64,000 nucleotides of DNA from Geotrypetes seraphini (GCF_902459505.1 NC_047084.1:462402140-462466139); one strand, 5' to 3'. Shown: positions 11,701 through 22,883, counted from the first letter of the stretch. Program-made: numbers and translations. Notes: a model not told the origin generated them from the letters alone.

Positions 11701-14300
11701 GGTAAAAATGATGGAGACGACCTCCTATAGGGGGAAGAGAAGTCAGAGACAGAACAATGGAGGTTATGCTCTGTTTGAGAGCATCAAAAAGGCTGTAAAG
11801 CCTTAGGTGCAGCAGAAGGCTGAGATTTTTGTTGCTTCTGAGGCTGCTGTTTCTTAGAAGGAGGGCGATTGTAAGGAGCTGCCCTTGGAGCAAAACGCCT
11901 CTGATATATAGGAGAAGGATGTGTAGTTTTGGCAGGAGCTGGCTTTGGCTTAGGTCTGACAATAGAAGCAAAGGATTTTTCATGTTCAGACAATTTCTTG
12001 GTAGATTCATCAAAGAGGTCATTGACTGCACAAGGAATATTGGCCAAGCAGTCCTGAAGATTAGGGTCCATGTCAATGGTACGAAGCCAGGCAAGGTGAC
12101 GCATAGCTATAGAGTAAGCAGCTGCCCGGGCAGACAACTTGAAGGCATCCTAAGACGACTGAAGTAGATGTAGTCTGAGTTGTGATAAAGAAGCAATGAC
12201 TTCTTGAAATTCAAAGTGTTTTTGAGTATCCAAATAACTCAGAAATTTAGGTAGAGTTATGAGGAATTCAAAATAAGTGAAAATGAAAGTTATAATTGAG
12301 GACTCTAGAGGACATCATAGAATTTTGATAGATGCAACGTCCGAATTTGTCCATAGTTTTCCCTTCCCTTCCAGGAGGAACAGTGGCGTAAACCTTGGAA
12401 GGATTGGACCTCTTTAAGGAGGACTCCACAAGCAGGGATTGATGAGATAACTGTGAGTTGTCAAACCCTTTGCGATGTACAGTTTTATACCTAGAGTCCA
12501 ATTTGCCTGGAACAGCTGAAATGGTATAAGGAGTCTCCAGGCATCTGGCAAAAGTCTGAGACAAAAGCTTGTGAAGAGGAAGCTTAAGTGATTCTGCCGG
12601 AGGTTGAGGTAGATGCATAACTTCGAGGTACTCCTTAGAGTATTTGGAACCAGCATCTAATTGAAGATCCAAGTCAACAGCCATCTGACGAAGAAAAGAT
12701 GAAAAACATAGCTGATCTGCCAATGCTTTGCCTCGAGCAGGACTCGAGGACGTCAAAGCAGCCTGGGTCGAAGATGAAGCTTCGGCAGGAAAAAAGGCAT
12801 CAAAAGAATATGGAGACTTGGACGAAGCAATCGAAACCGCTGCATTCTTGAGGTGTGGAAGTGGAGACCTCGATCGAGGAGTCGGCGGTCTAGTTGAAGT
12901 AGGAGTAGATCGAAGCTTAGTGGAAGAGGGACGTCTTTAGAAGAAGAACTATGCCTGGAAGTAAGCCTCGAAGGCCTCAATCATCGATAAGATCGGTGCT
13001 TGGAAGCAGATCTCGAAGATCGAGGAGACTTCACCTCGGAAACAGAAGCAGCCGATGCTACCAAAGAATGGATAGGACTGGAGGCTGTAGATCAAAGCTC
13101 CAGAAGCTTGATGGAGGAACCTCGATGCACTCCCAAAGACTCTGCTCCTTGTATAGTGTGAGGATTCCTGCCGAGTTACTTGCAAAAATTCTGCTCCTTG
13201 CTTCACATGCTTAGATGCCAGACCAGACACTCGCAGAGACTCTGCTCCCTGCAAAGAGTGTGCAAGCTCAGACTGAGACAAAGGAAGCGACTCAACCTCG
13301 CGGGAGTCTGCAGAATGCCCAGGCTGGATGAGAGGAAGAAGCTTCGGTCCCATATTAGTAAGGAACTGAATGAATTGCTTCTCCAACATGGTCTGGAAAG
13401 AAGCTGGCAAGGATGGATCCGCGTCTGAAACCGCACCACCTGCTTGGCTGGAAGTTCCACTGAGGCAGTGTAAATGTGCTTCGACTTGGAAGTCTTAGGC
13501 ACTTTGAGCACCACCGCTGGAACTTTCTGCTGAGCTATCTGACCCGAGGCAACAGGGGAAGATACAGCAGATGTCGTCGAAGAGAGAGCCGCTGCAAACG
13601 AGGTCTGATGAGGCTCGAGGTGGAAGCAGTAGAAGCAGGCGGAGTCTCGGTCGAAAGTGAGGCTGAGGTTGTCTTCAATGTCGAGGGATTGGAGGAAGAA
13701 TCCATCCCGAAAAGCTTCTCCACCAAAAGACGATGACATTTAGGGGCTCAGGGTTGAAGAGTAGCACAGCGCTTGCACAACTTCGGTTGATGTTCCGGCC
13801 CAAGGCACTTGACGCACCAACTGTGTGGGTCCGTAAGGGAAATCGCACACTGGCACTGGCTACACTTCTTGAAGCCCGTTACAAGCCGGGACATAGAAGG
13901 AAAAACGACCGCTGCAAAATCGAAGCCCTTGGACTGCGGCCGAGCGGCCTGCCCTGGCAGTCGGACGGAAGATTGAATTGTTGGGTTTTTTTTTAAACTA
14001 GAAATAAAAGAAATAAAGGAAGAACAGCGATTCGTGAGGGATACAAACCGTGGTTCAGAGAAGATACGAAGGAACGAAGTTAAACGCAGAGTCAAAGACG
14101 GACTTTTCGGCTCCATGGAAAACTGAGAACTGAAGAGACGCACCCTACGCTGGGCGGGAAGGCACTCGCGCATGCGCGGTGAGGTCAACTCAAAACTTTG
14201 AGTTTCTTCAAGCAAGTCTGCTTGCAAGTTTCCGCATCCAGGCTCCGCTGATGACGTCACCCATATGTGAGAATAGCCTGCCTGCTTGTCCTGGGATAAA
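8748..14300 (-). mobile_element. fossil DIRS-type retroelement, near full length
   Basis: The ends are inverted terminal repeats: tttatcccaggacaagcagg on the left and its reverse complement at 14281-14300. In minus-strand order the parts are an ORF1 (gag-like) region about 13740-11800, reverse transcriptase about 12100-10700 with a YLDDW-type block near 11130, RNase H about 10550-10000, and a tyrosine recombinase about 9900-9100. There is no integrase, protease or long terminal repeat, which fits DIRS. The copy is broken, with roughly half a dozen breaks, but several hundred codons stay open in one stretch, so it is moderately young. It lies in intron 1 of the RhoGEF gene in the same direction. 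Confidence 0.85.
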
Positions 14301-14330
14301 CATAGTTAAAAGCACAGAAAAATAAAGTCG

Positions 14331-14460
14331 CCGCATAACAAAGGTAGGGGAAATTATTTTATTTTCAATAGAGTGATAGAAATGCGTCAGTTTTGAGAAT
14401 TTATATCTGCTGTGTATATTGTATGCATATGAAAAATGAATGGAAAAAATTGCATTATAA
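14331..14460 (+). repeat. tail fragment of the aacaaaggtagaaa repeat family
   Basis: This contains gcataacaaaggtagggg followed by a T-rich stretch, matching the tails seen after purine-rich arrays near 19440, 31377 and 62512. Here no purine array precedes it. Confidence 0.5.
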
Positions 14461-14639
14461 TTAGTAAAGGGGGCTTGGGAGGTCTATGGTTGGGGTAACT
14501 CAGTCGATATTTGTTAGACTTCCCTGCTGGCACACCCTACTGGCATTTCAGGGCTTGTTTGGAGGGCCTCTGCACATTCATGGATGTCGATGTGATGATG
14601 TCACGCAAGCACATGTCGTCATCACAGTGACATTAACTT

Positions 14640-15815
14640 TCCGATTAATGAGGTCTGTTCAACCAAAATCTTGGGTGTAATCATTGATAAGTTAAACTTC
14701 CACCAACAGATATGTGCAGTAGTCAGAAACTGCATCTATAAACTGCGAATAATTAGATCCCTAGTAGAGAATGACACGGTGACAAAATTCATCACCGTTC
14801 CCGTCCCTGCGGATAACCGCGGGAAACCATCTTCATGTCATTCTTTAAAGAGGGAGGGAGGAATCAGAGTATGAATGGCCACAACCACTGACCCACAAGC
14901 TTTGCTTTGAAGAATGCTGGTGTAGAAGAACTGAGGTTGAAACACACTAGAAAATGACATGGGATTATTTCCCGCGGTTATCCGCGGGGACGGGAACGGT
15001 GATGAATTTTGTCACCGTGTCATTCTCTAACTTCCTGGAGCCCTCTTCTCTAAACATCTTAATTCACTCACTTGTAATCTCTAAAATTTATTATTGTAAT
15101 TATCTTTACAAAGGAATACTACATAAAGAAATTAGAAGACTTCAGCTAATCCAAAACACTTCCATCAAAATCACCACCAACTCAAAAAAAAAAATGACTA
15201 TGTTACCCCCTTTACTTAAAAAGTCCCACTGGCTTCCCATCCCTCATAGAATTACTTTCAAAATTGGTTTACTCACGTTCAAAACACATAAATCCAGAGA
15301 ACCAGCTTTTAATGACAAATTACTCATTCCTCACGCTCCCTCAAGAGCTCTCTGATCTTCCTCCCAAAATTTACTCTTCCTCCCCACTCTTTAAGACATT
15401 CTGCACTCGCCGTACAACTTATTTTTCAGTTACTGCTCCCCTCATCTGGAACTCTTTACCCCCTTATATTAGGGGGGGGGGAAATCCAACTTAGATAAAT
15501 TTAAAGGAGCTCTAAAATATTTCCTATATAGAGATGCCTTTGAGCACTGATGTAAGTTTTTGTTTCCTGTACAGGCAGCCCTGAACCAAATTCCTCTCCC
15601 TCCTGTTCTGTCCTTTTTCATGTTGTTTTCTTGACTTTATTGTAGTTCACTCTTTTCCCTTTTGTCTCTCGCTGGTCTGTTTTGTCCTTGCAATTTATTT
15701 TTTTGTTGTTGAGTATTTTAAAGCATGCATTCCCCCCTTTATTTTAATATATTTTGTATAAATCGTCTAGAATTAAGATAGGCGATCAATAAAATTTTAA
15801 TTAAATTTGAAACTT
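14640..15815 (+). mobile_element. 3' end of a jockey-superfamily (L2/Rex1-like) LINE, split by a MITE
   Basis: The plus-strand reading IIDKLNFHQQICAVVRNCIY continues after the MITE at 14765-15029 as LIHSLVISKIYYCNYLYKGI, KEIRRLQLIQNTS, SHWLPIPHRITFK and LIWNSLPPYI. This is the usual C-terminal end of reverse transcriptases of this LINE group. The tail (gcgatcaataaaattttaat) closes near 15800. It is 5' truncated and has frame damage. Confidence 0.8.
14765..15029. mobile_element. hAT-like MITE with TAGAGAATGACACGG ends
   Basis: The terminal inverted repeats tagagaatgacacggtgaca and its complement are clear, and inner palindromic blocks (ccgttcccgtccctgcggat and complement) make it a near foldback of 265 bases. 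It interrupts the LINE at 14640-15815. No clear target duplication is visible for this copy, unlike the copies at 44186-44432 and 23593-24979. Confidence 0.8.
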
Positions 15816-16522
15816 GTATGAGCTTCTTGGAGTGAGCAAACAGCTTGCTGCTGTTACAGTTAAAGCAAACAAAACCAAATGGCTTTGGAAAACAGCCCCT
15901 CCGATTATTTTATTTTTTGGAAGGGGGAGGATAGAGTTGGGATTGAGAAATTGATATTAATTCTTCATGTCAATGTAATAAATAAAGTTGTCTTGTATTA
16001 TTAATACTTGGTAGATGGGTAAAATTATGGTTCTATAAACTAATTGTATAAAATGGTGTAATCTCTAATATTTTGCTGTATTCAATCAAATGTACTACAC
16101 TGTTGTAGTTTTTAAAATAATAAAATTTTTACAAAAAAAAAGGGATTAATGTTTCTAGAAAATACGGTTTTACTTGATTATATGCGCCATATTATAATGT
16201 TTTATTGTTGTACAATATCGAGTTTTTCAAAATTTACAGATAAAAATATGTCTCCAATTAAAGCATTTTACTGGATCTTCCGAGGCAGGGGTATTAAGTT
16301 TAGTTACCAAATCTGCAGAGGACATCTAAGTAATTGGAGTGCTCTAACGTTTCAATGTCACTTACATACCCTTGAGCCAGAAGAAAAGATAGCTAGACTG
16401 ATAAATCTATTTTCTAAGCGCACACACACAAAAAAGTCCCTCGGCGTGCATGAAAGCCAGGGGATGTTCGCTGAGAGGAAGCGGAGGGGGACGCAGTTAT
16501 TATTATTCACCATGTGGACCTA

Positions 16523-16699
16523 GTCACCCAGGCTGAGGTCATCGCGTTTGGCACAGCCACACAATTTAGCCAGTGAAGCTGCACAATTAAACAGCTCCTC
16601 ATATACCCGAAGGGCCGGCATTCTGTCAAAGACCTCAGCATGGGACTTGCAAAAGTCCTCGTTTTCGCCCAAAGAACTCTTGTGAATTTTGCTCGCAAA
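16523..16699 (-). other. unassigned 59-codon open frame next to the CpG island
   Basis: Minus-strand frame open between stops at 16700-16702 and 16520-16522. It reads FASKIHKSSLGENEDFCKSH, then AEVFDRMPALRVYEELFNCA, then ASLAKLCGCAKRDDLSLGD. The composition looks protein-like rather than repeat-derived, but there is no start codon near its beginning and I do not recognise it. It lies 175 bases downstream of the short-isoform donor, inside intron 1. It may be part of an old processed pseudogene, an unrecognised exon, or chance. Confidence 0.3.
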
Positions 16700-16749
16700 C
16701 TACTTATCACGTAACGGCCAACAACTCCCCCCCCCCCTGAACAAGCCAC

Positions 16750-17240
16750 ACATTTAGCTCGGGCGACTCCCTACAAGATCGCGTTTCCTTTCATTATCGG
16801 GGTACGGGCAGAACCAAAGCGGGACCACGATTTCCGCGGCTTCCGGGGAAAAGCACCGCGAGCACGCTCTTACCTCTTCATGCACCGTGCAAGCGCCCGT
16901 CTCGCCCATGCTACTGTGCCCCTTCTCGTCCTTCTTTCGGCTCCGCATCGGCAGCAGGAACCCGAGGAGACCCGTGGCCACCATCGCCACGCTCCCGCTC
17001 GCTTTTCCCCAGGGCCGCCCGGGTCGCGCCAAAGCGCTTTTCTGTCCTAGTTTCAAACCACGTGCGCCCTTCCCGAGCCGGCATCGCCCGGGCTCCGCCT
17101 ACTCCAACCAGGGCCCCGCCCCTACGCGCTCTCCTCCGCGGATAGGTGGCAGAGGGATTCTGACCACGCCTCTAGCAAACGATTATGCCCTTGGCGATGC
17201 ACAGAAGTTTCGGAGAGGGGAGGGACGAATTTAAAGGGCC
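16750..17240 (-). promoter_or_regulatory. CpG island and likely promoter of the short RhoGEF isoform
   Basis: The stretch is much richer in CpG than its surroundings and contains GC boxes (for example ccccgcccc near 17115). It covers the short-isoform start codon (16984) and about 250 bases upstream. No TATA box is obvious, which is usual for CpG-island promoters. The transcription start site cannot be placed from sequence alone. Confidence 0.65.
16874..16984 (-). CDS. NET1/ARHGEF3-family RhoGEF, alternative first coding exon (short, NET1A-like isoform)
   Basis: Seen: minus-strand ATG at 16984-16982 opens 37 codons, MVATGLLGFLLPMRSRKK ... CTVHEE, then donor GAG|gtaaga at 16874/16873. It joins exon 2 in phase 0 to give HEE|EPINKR. 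Known: the human NET1A isoform starts MVAHDETGGLLPIKR and ends QEEPSNKR, and ARHGEF3 starts MVAKDYP, so the MVA start, the LLP(M/I) motif and the acidic junction agree. The start lies in a CpG-rich block (about 16750-17240), as expected for a promoter. NET1A-type isoforms lack the N-terminal nuclear signals and are more cytoplasmic; applying that here is inference. Confidence 0.88.
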
Positions 17241-17289
17241 CCCGTCGTTAAGTTTGATTTTCGACATCTTGAGGGTGACTGCTGTTCTT

Positions 17290-17580
17290 CCTGGTTAACG
17301 TCCTATATTTTACTTTTGATTTACTCTGTAGTAGCTGACATAAAATGTTTGGGGAAGCTGTAGAATTTCCCTCCCGCCTCCCTGTTTTCATGAGAAACAG
17401 AACTTATCTTTCCTCATAAGATACACCCATTATTAGCTTGTGATTGGGCATGTACAAATATGTGTTGTTGTTCTGAATAAAGACACATCTCTTTTGCCAT
17501 GTAACAGTCTGCATGTGTGTTCTTTTCTTCCTAATGAGATGCCCTCCCCCCCTTTTTTTTACATTGGTACCAGAGACGAC
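17290..17580 (+). mobile_element. possible fossil LTR fragment with a primer-binding-site-like motif
   Basis: An AATAAA-containing stretch ends in a T-rich run and aca, followed by ttggtaccagagacgaca, which resembles a primer-binding site for initiator tRNA-Met. No internal coding region follows. If real it is a small old remnant. Low confidence. Confidence 0.3.
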
Positions 17581-18179
17581 AGAGTATGTGTGTAAGGCAG
17601 TATTGGGATCTGAACTTTTGCAGTACTCTGCTACTCCCTGCATGTTTCTCTGAAATGCACATATGTCGCAGGGTAATGTATGTTTATTAGATAATTAACA
17701 TAACACAGTGGTATCAAACACAGTGGTATCAAACTCTTTGCAGGGCCACATTTTGGATTTGTAGGTAGTTGGAGGGGTTCAGAAAAAAATAGTTAATGTC
17801 TTGTTAAAGAAACTAGTTTTTTAGCCCGTTACATTAACGGGTGCTAGAATAGATGTGTAGACTTAGGCATTTCTTTCTGCCCCTTGTCTGTTTTCCCTTC
17901 TCCCTTACTTTTACCTCCCCCATATCCAGCAGCACCCCTTCTCTGCTTCCCCTGACCAGCAGTAGCCCTTCTCCCTTACCTACTCACTGTCCAACATCCA
18001 CTAGGCCGGGCAGCGGCGTACCAAAGGGCGGGCGAGCGGGGGGCGTTCCGTCCCGGGTGCAATCAATGAAGGGGATGCTGCCGGCTTTGGAGTCATGGCC
18101 CGGGAACTTCCCTTCTCATGGCCCGACCCTCGCTTACCCGACTGCAGCAGAAAACAACCTGCAAAAAGGATCGCAAGTT

Positions 18180-18325
18180 CTTTAGCGATCCTTGCAGGTT
18201 GCCATAGGCCTCCGGAGTTGTCTCCTTCTGCCTCGATCCTGCCTCTGACGTCAGAGAAGGGGCAGGACTGCGGCAGAGGGACGACAACTCCGGAGGCCTA
18301 TGGCAACCTGCAAGGATCGCTAAAG
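18180..18325. repeat. perfect 43-bp foldback
   Basis: 18180-18222 and 18283-18325 are exact reverse complements of each other (outer ctttagcgatccttgcaggt), with a 60-base CpG-containing spacer. Less perfect pairing extends outward on both sides. Exact arms suggest a young or self-correcting structure. Confidence 0.95.
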
Positions 18326-18395
18326 TACTCGCAATTCTTTCTGCAGATTGCTTTCTGCTGCAGTCGGGTAAAGGGAGGCCAGAGGGGAACACACA

Positions 18396-18955
18396 GGCCT
18401 TCCCGGGGGGGAAACAGTCCTAGGGGGGGGGACAACAGTCCTTTGGGGGGGGACAGTTCTTTGGGTGCAGACCTTAGGAATGGTGCAGGCCTTCAGGGGT
18501 TCAGGGGGGACAGTCCTTCAGAGGGGGGACAGGCCTTCAGGTGGGGGTGCAGGCCTTCGGAGATGGGGTGTAGGCATTCAGGGCAGGTGCAGTCCTTCAG
18601 GGTGGACAGACCTTCGGGGGGGAGGTGCAGTCCTTCGGGGGGGTGCAGGCCTTCAGGGGGGGACGGACCTTTGGGAGGGAGGTACAGGCCTTCGGGGGGG
18701 TGCAGGCCTTCAGGGGTGGGGTGTAGGCTTTCAGGGAGGGTGCAGGCCTTCATGGGGGACAGACCTTCGGGGGTTCAGGCCTTCAGGGGTGGGGTGTAGG
18801 CCTTCAGGGCGGGTGCAGACCTTCGGAGAGGAGGTGCGGGCCTTCAGGGGTGGGGTGCAGGCCTTCAGGGGGCACAGACCTTCAAGGGGTGAGGTTCAGT
18901 CTTTCGGGGTGGGGGGGACAGGCCTTCAGGGGGGACAAACCTCCAGGGGAGGGGG
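18396..18955 (+). repeat. G-rich minisatellite
   Basis: About 560 bases of degenerate 20-40-base units built on gcaggccttcaggggggg. Runs of four to nine G on the plus strand occur in most units, so the strand has high G-quadruplex potential. The open frames here (for example 18095-18799) are by-products of the repeat. Confidence 0.92.
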
Positions 18956-19460
18956 TCCTGGTGTAGAAGTACAGGGAGGGAGGGAGGGAAGGGGGGTTCA
19001 AAGATATGTGCATATGCCGGACTTTGGGGGGGAAGAAATAATGGGTCTAAAAACAGAGGAGTGGGAGAAAGATGGTGGATAATGGGATTTAGGGAGGGAA
19101 AGAACATAAAGGGAGAGAAGTTGGACACAAGGGATGGTGTGGAGGGGGATAGAGATACTGGATAGGAGGATAGTTGGGAAGAGAAAGGGAGAGATGGTGG
19201 ACCATGGGGTGGTGGGGAAGGAGGGAGAGATGCTGGATGAAACGGTAGTTGAGAAAAGGTGAATCTGTGGATGGAGACGAAAAAAAAGGAAAGATGCCAG
19301 ACCTCCGGGGGAGGGAAGGGAAACAGAAGTGGAGGTCAGAGATGGAAGATGGATGTTTAGCACGGAGAAAAGAAGAAAGAAGGAGACCCTGCCAAGCAAG
19401 ACAACAAGAGCCTGGGACCAACAACATTTGAATAATGACCAGACAACAAAAGGTAGAAAA
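18956..19460 (+). repeat. purine-rich array ending in the acaacaaaaggtagaaaaaa tail
   Basis: A/G-rich units such as gagatggtggaccatggggt are followed at about 19437 by agacaacaaaaggtagaaaa and a T-rich stretch. It has the same order as the copies ending near 31377 and 62512. Confidence 0.7.
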
Positions 19461-20527
19461 AATAATTTTATTTTCTGTTTTATGATTACAATATGTCAGA
19501 TTTGAAAAGTGTATCCTGCCAGAGCTGATGTTAGACCGCAAACGTGAGCTAGGATTTAACAGAGAGAGGAAAAGTCCTTTTTGTTTTTTTATTTTATTTA
19601 CACCACAGCGCCAATGTGGTTAGGAGAAGCCAAAGGGGGTGAAAAAGCTATAAAATAAACCCACCAGGATGTTTGAAAAAAATACCCAATTGGGCAGGAA
19701 AATCAAATCGAAAAACCAATTCATTAGGCTGAATCGAATCGAAATTTTTTTTCCTAAATCGAGCAGCACTACTTTGCGCTACTGTCTTAGACTTTAGGAC
19801 CTGGGGATGGGGAGAGATGGCATCCTCAGTATTTTATAATGCAAGTGAAACGAGGATTTGGTCAGACTTTTGAAGGGTCTGCAGAAGAAAAATATTGTAT
19901 AGGCCAGGGACATGAAACAGCAGGAAATGGGAACTTTTCTTCCTTATGTTTTTGTGAATGGCAAGGCTGAGGATGTCAGAGAGTTCAGTTAAAATATGTG
20001 CTTTATAAGAAAATATAATAATGTGTTTTATAAAGTTTATAAGCATTGCTGGCCTACCCGGTGAGGTGTTCCTAGTGGTGGTGGTGGCGGCAGCGTGTCA
20101 ATGTGTTGAGAGGAAGAGGTGGTCTGGGAAATTCTGCTGAGCAAACTCTGGGCCCATTTCCAACCCCCCCCCCCCCAGTTAGTCCACTCCACTCAACTGG
20201 TTCACACACTGAGTGGGTCTTTGGGTGTTGTGCCTGAGTAGTGGTTTTGGGATCTCTTCCAGTGGTTTGTCAGTATCTCCTTGTGGTCCAAGGAAGGAAA
20301 CTTTGTTAACCTTAGCATTAACCTTCAGAATATATTTGTAACAGCACTGCTTGTGTGGCATTAGGCTATGTAGTGATCAAAAGAAAAAAAACAGACCTTT
20401 GCACATTTTTGCACTATATGGTGGGTGTATGAGGAGATTCACATTTCCTGCACAGCTAAGTCCGTGTGAAGTTAACTTGTTCTGTATTTGACATCTAGCA
20501 AGGTCTCTCTTTGGAAGGAAAGATCTA

Positions 20528-20813
20528 TTCTAAGCTTAAAAATGAAGTGGCCAGAAGTTATGGTAAAAGCAGATAGCGTTGCTGCTTTTAAGAAAGGTTT
20601 GGACAAATTCCTGGAGGAAAAGTCCATAGTCTGTTATTAAGACATGGGGGAAGCATCTGCTTGCCCTGGATCGGTAGCATGAAATGTTGCTACTCTTTGG
20701 GTTTTGATCAGGTACTAGTGACCTGGATTGGCTACCATGAGAATGGGCTACTGGGCATGATGGACCATTGGTCTGACCCAGTTAGGCTATTCTTATGTTA
20801 TGTTCTCAAATGT
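20528..20813 (+). mobile_element. CR1-type LINE, 3' end
   Basis: It carries the C-terminal frame FKKGLDKFLEEKS(I)VCY in the plus direction and the 3' untranslated words gggcatgatggaccattggt and tctgacccagttaggctatt, ending cttatgttatgttct. Severely 5' truncated. Confidence 0.85.
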
Positions 20814-21496
20814 AGGGGCCTTTGTTTTCACTTCTTATTTTAATGTATTTCTTTTTCTGGGAACTTATCAGTGTTTTTTTATAATGGGAACAAAAATGGA
20901 AGAGAATTAATGTGTGTGGAATGGGGGGGGGTAACTAATTTCTTCAGCTAAATAAGTTTACTTCGGTGTTCAGAAGCCAGGCCATTAAAAATGGATATAC
21001 TAACAGTATAGGATCCCTAGAATAGAGGTTCCCAAACTTTTTAATGTCTCATTTTTTTACCTATCTTCCTCTTTCTTTCACCCCTCCCAGTATCCACTTT
21101 CCTCACATGTTCTTAAGATAAGCCATGCTATGTCAAACCAAGTTCCTTGGGCAGTCTGCATCATAAGTAGCTGGTAAATACCAAACAGTAGATCATATTT
21201 TTCACAGTTGATCTGAAACAATGTGATGGCTTTTACTGGTCTTTTCATTCAGCCATCTCCATTCTGTTCTCCATACTCTCTCTCTCTAGTTTGTTCTCCT
21301 CTGCTTGGGCTATCCGTCCCAATCCTAACTCTTACCCCACTGATTCAAATTGCCACCTTTCCAATCTTATTCCTATTCCTCCTCTCTTTCTCATGTACCC
21401 TGTGAAAAGTCTTTTGTCTCCAACAAGTTTGCCTACATTCATCTTTCTCTCTCAGACTTACCAACTCCCAGAGCAATGAACTACTCCTACTAAAAA

Positions 21497-22100
21497 GACA
21501 ATGCAGACAACTAGAAAGAAAATGGAGGAAAAACAGTCAAGATTCCACAACCATGATAAAACAACTACAAACAATACAAAACACAGCCCTAAGACTGGTC
21601 TACTCACTGAAGAAATTCGACCACATCACAGAGGCATACCACGACTCACACTGGCTCCCAATACAAGCGAGAATACATTTCAAATTTTCCTGCCTACTAT
21701 TTAAAGCAATGAACGGAGATAGCCCAGCCTATTGGAACAATCAACTAGTTCAATCCACCTCAACCAGACATAGGAGAACCCACACACCATTCACACACCC
21801 TCCAACCAAAAACGTCAAAAGAAAAAAACTGTTCGACAACCTCCTAGCCACTCGAGCTGCAACACTCGACCCCCAACTCTACAACCTATTCACCTCGACC
21901 ACAGACTACAAAACCTTCAAAAAAGAAATAAAAACCCTTCTATTCAAAAAAACACATAAAACCCAAGTAACGCAATCAGAAATGTCCCAAGCATCACCTG
22001 CAACTACTCCATATGTACTTCTAATGTCATGACAATTCAGACATAATTTATGGTATGTTATGTTTGGAATAATGATTTCATATATGAGGTTGCAATAAAA
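21497..22100 (+). mobile_element. L2-like LINE, 3' end
   Basis: The plus-strand frame at 21553-22032 reads KQLQTIQNTALRLVYSLKKF, then DHITEAYHDSHWLPIQARIH and on to KEIKTLLFKKTHK. This is the end of an L2/jockey-type reverse transcriptase. The tail gcaataaaataaaattttca closes it. 5' truncated. Confidence 0.8.
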
Positions 22101-22883
22101 TAAAATTTTCACTGCCTGTTTCTATTCTGACCATTTATTCCATTTCATGGTTATTACCAAAAATATTTTTTTACATGGGGGGGGCAAAAAATTATGGGCC
22201 CCGGGTGCCACATACCCTAGGTACGTCACTGCCTAGGGGTTTTTGCTAGGCCGGCCTGCTTCGCATTATCGAAGTGGGCCGGCCTAGCAAATGCCCCGTG
22301 GCTGCTGCCGCTGCTGGTCCACTGGTGAGAAGGAGAGGCGTCGTCAGAAGTCAGCCAGCGTCGGAGATCGGGGCAGGAATGTTGCTGGGGAAACTGCCAC
22401 ATGTGTCGCAAACCGCCGAAAGCTCCTACTGCGCATGCAGTGACATGGAGCCACAGGTCAGGGATCACAGCCGTACGAAGTTTCAACTGCGCAGGCGCAC
22501 TAAGGGCTTTATTATAGCGGATTACAATTTTGCATGAGGTAAAACTCTTTATAGTTTATAAATCTTTCCTTTTGGCTACGTCTTAAGAATAATATTGTAA
22601 TTTATAGCTAAAGAGACATATGATCAAGAAACTGTTTTATTTTACTTTTGTGATTATGATAAACATACGGAGGGCCTCAAAATAGTACCTGGTGGGGCAC
22701 ATGTGGCCCCTAGGCCGTGTGTTTGAGATCATTGATATAACAGGTGTTAAATATTTATTGTACTTAACCTGCTACAAAAAAACGTGAGCTAAATTAAAAT
22801 TTGTCAATGCCCCAGTTAAGATATCCAAAGTTAAAACTACTCCTGAGGGAATTCTGCATATGGTATTTTTTAAAATTCTACTA

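Larger units (their letters stand above)
18013..22233. mobile_element. hAT-like element with CAGNGGCGTACC ends, inserted in the Helitron
   Basis: The left end cagcggcgtaccaaaggg matches the right end (reverse complement of ccctaggtacgtcactg). It carries a perfect 43-bp foldback (18180-18325), a G-rich minisatellite (18396-18955), a purine array (18955-19400), a CR1 tail and an L2-like LINE tail. Some of these are later insertions. No clear 8-bp duplication is visible, so the limits rest on the end match and on the Helitron context. Confidence 0.55.
17813..22521 (-). mobile_element. non-autonomous Helitron (about 490 bp of its own), carrying a 4.2-kb insertion
   Basis: On the minus strand it starts TCCGCTATAATAAAGCCC at 22521 and ends with the hairpin cccgttaatgtaacggg, a short spacer and CTAG at 17816-17813, inserted between A and T without target duplication. 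All three are Helitron hallmarks: 5' TC, a 3' hairpin close to CTRR, and an AT target. Its own sequence is 17813-18012 plus 22234-22521. The rest is a later hAT-like insertion. It has no Rep/helicase gene. The 3' end is nearly identical to that of the Helitron at 54535-55487. Confidence 0.8.
17706..22734. mobile_element. hAT MITE split by a Helitron (outermost layer of a nested stack)
   Basis: The left part 17706-17812 begins cagtggtatcaaactc-like (the first bases are locally duplicated) and the right part 22522-22734 ends gtgtttgagatcattg. Together they form a terminal-inverted-repeat element of about 320 bases. The 8-bp target duplications are acataaca (17698-17705) and atataaca (22735-22742), 7 of 8 identical. 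The two halves are separated exactly by the Helitron at 17813-22521. Confidence 0.75.

Noticed and set aside
18396-18955. CRISPR-like tandem repeats
   Set aside because: The units vary in length and sequence with no unique spacers, and the genome is clearly a vertebrate. It is a minisatellite.
18095-19082. Overlapping 205- and 234-codon plus-strand frames, glycine-rich
   Set aside because: They are produced by the G-rich minisatellite in two frames at once. There is no codon bias or family.
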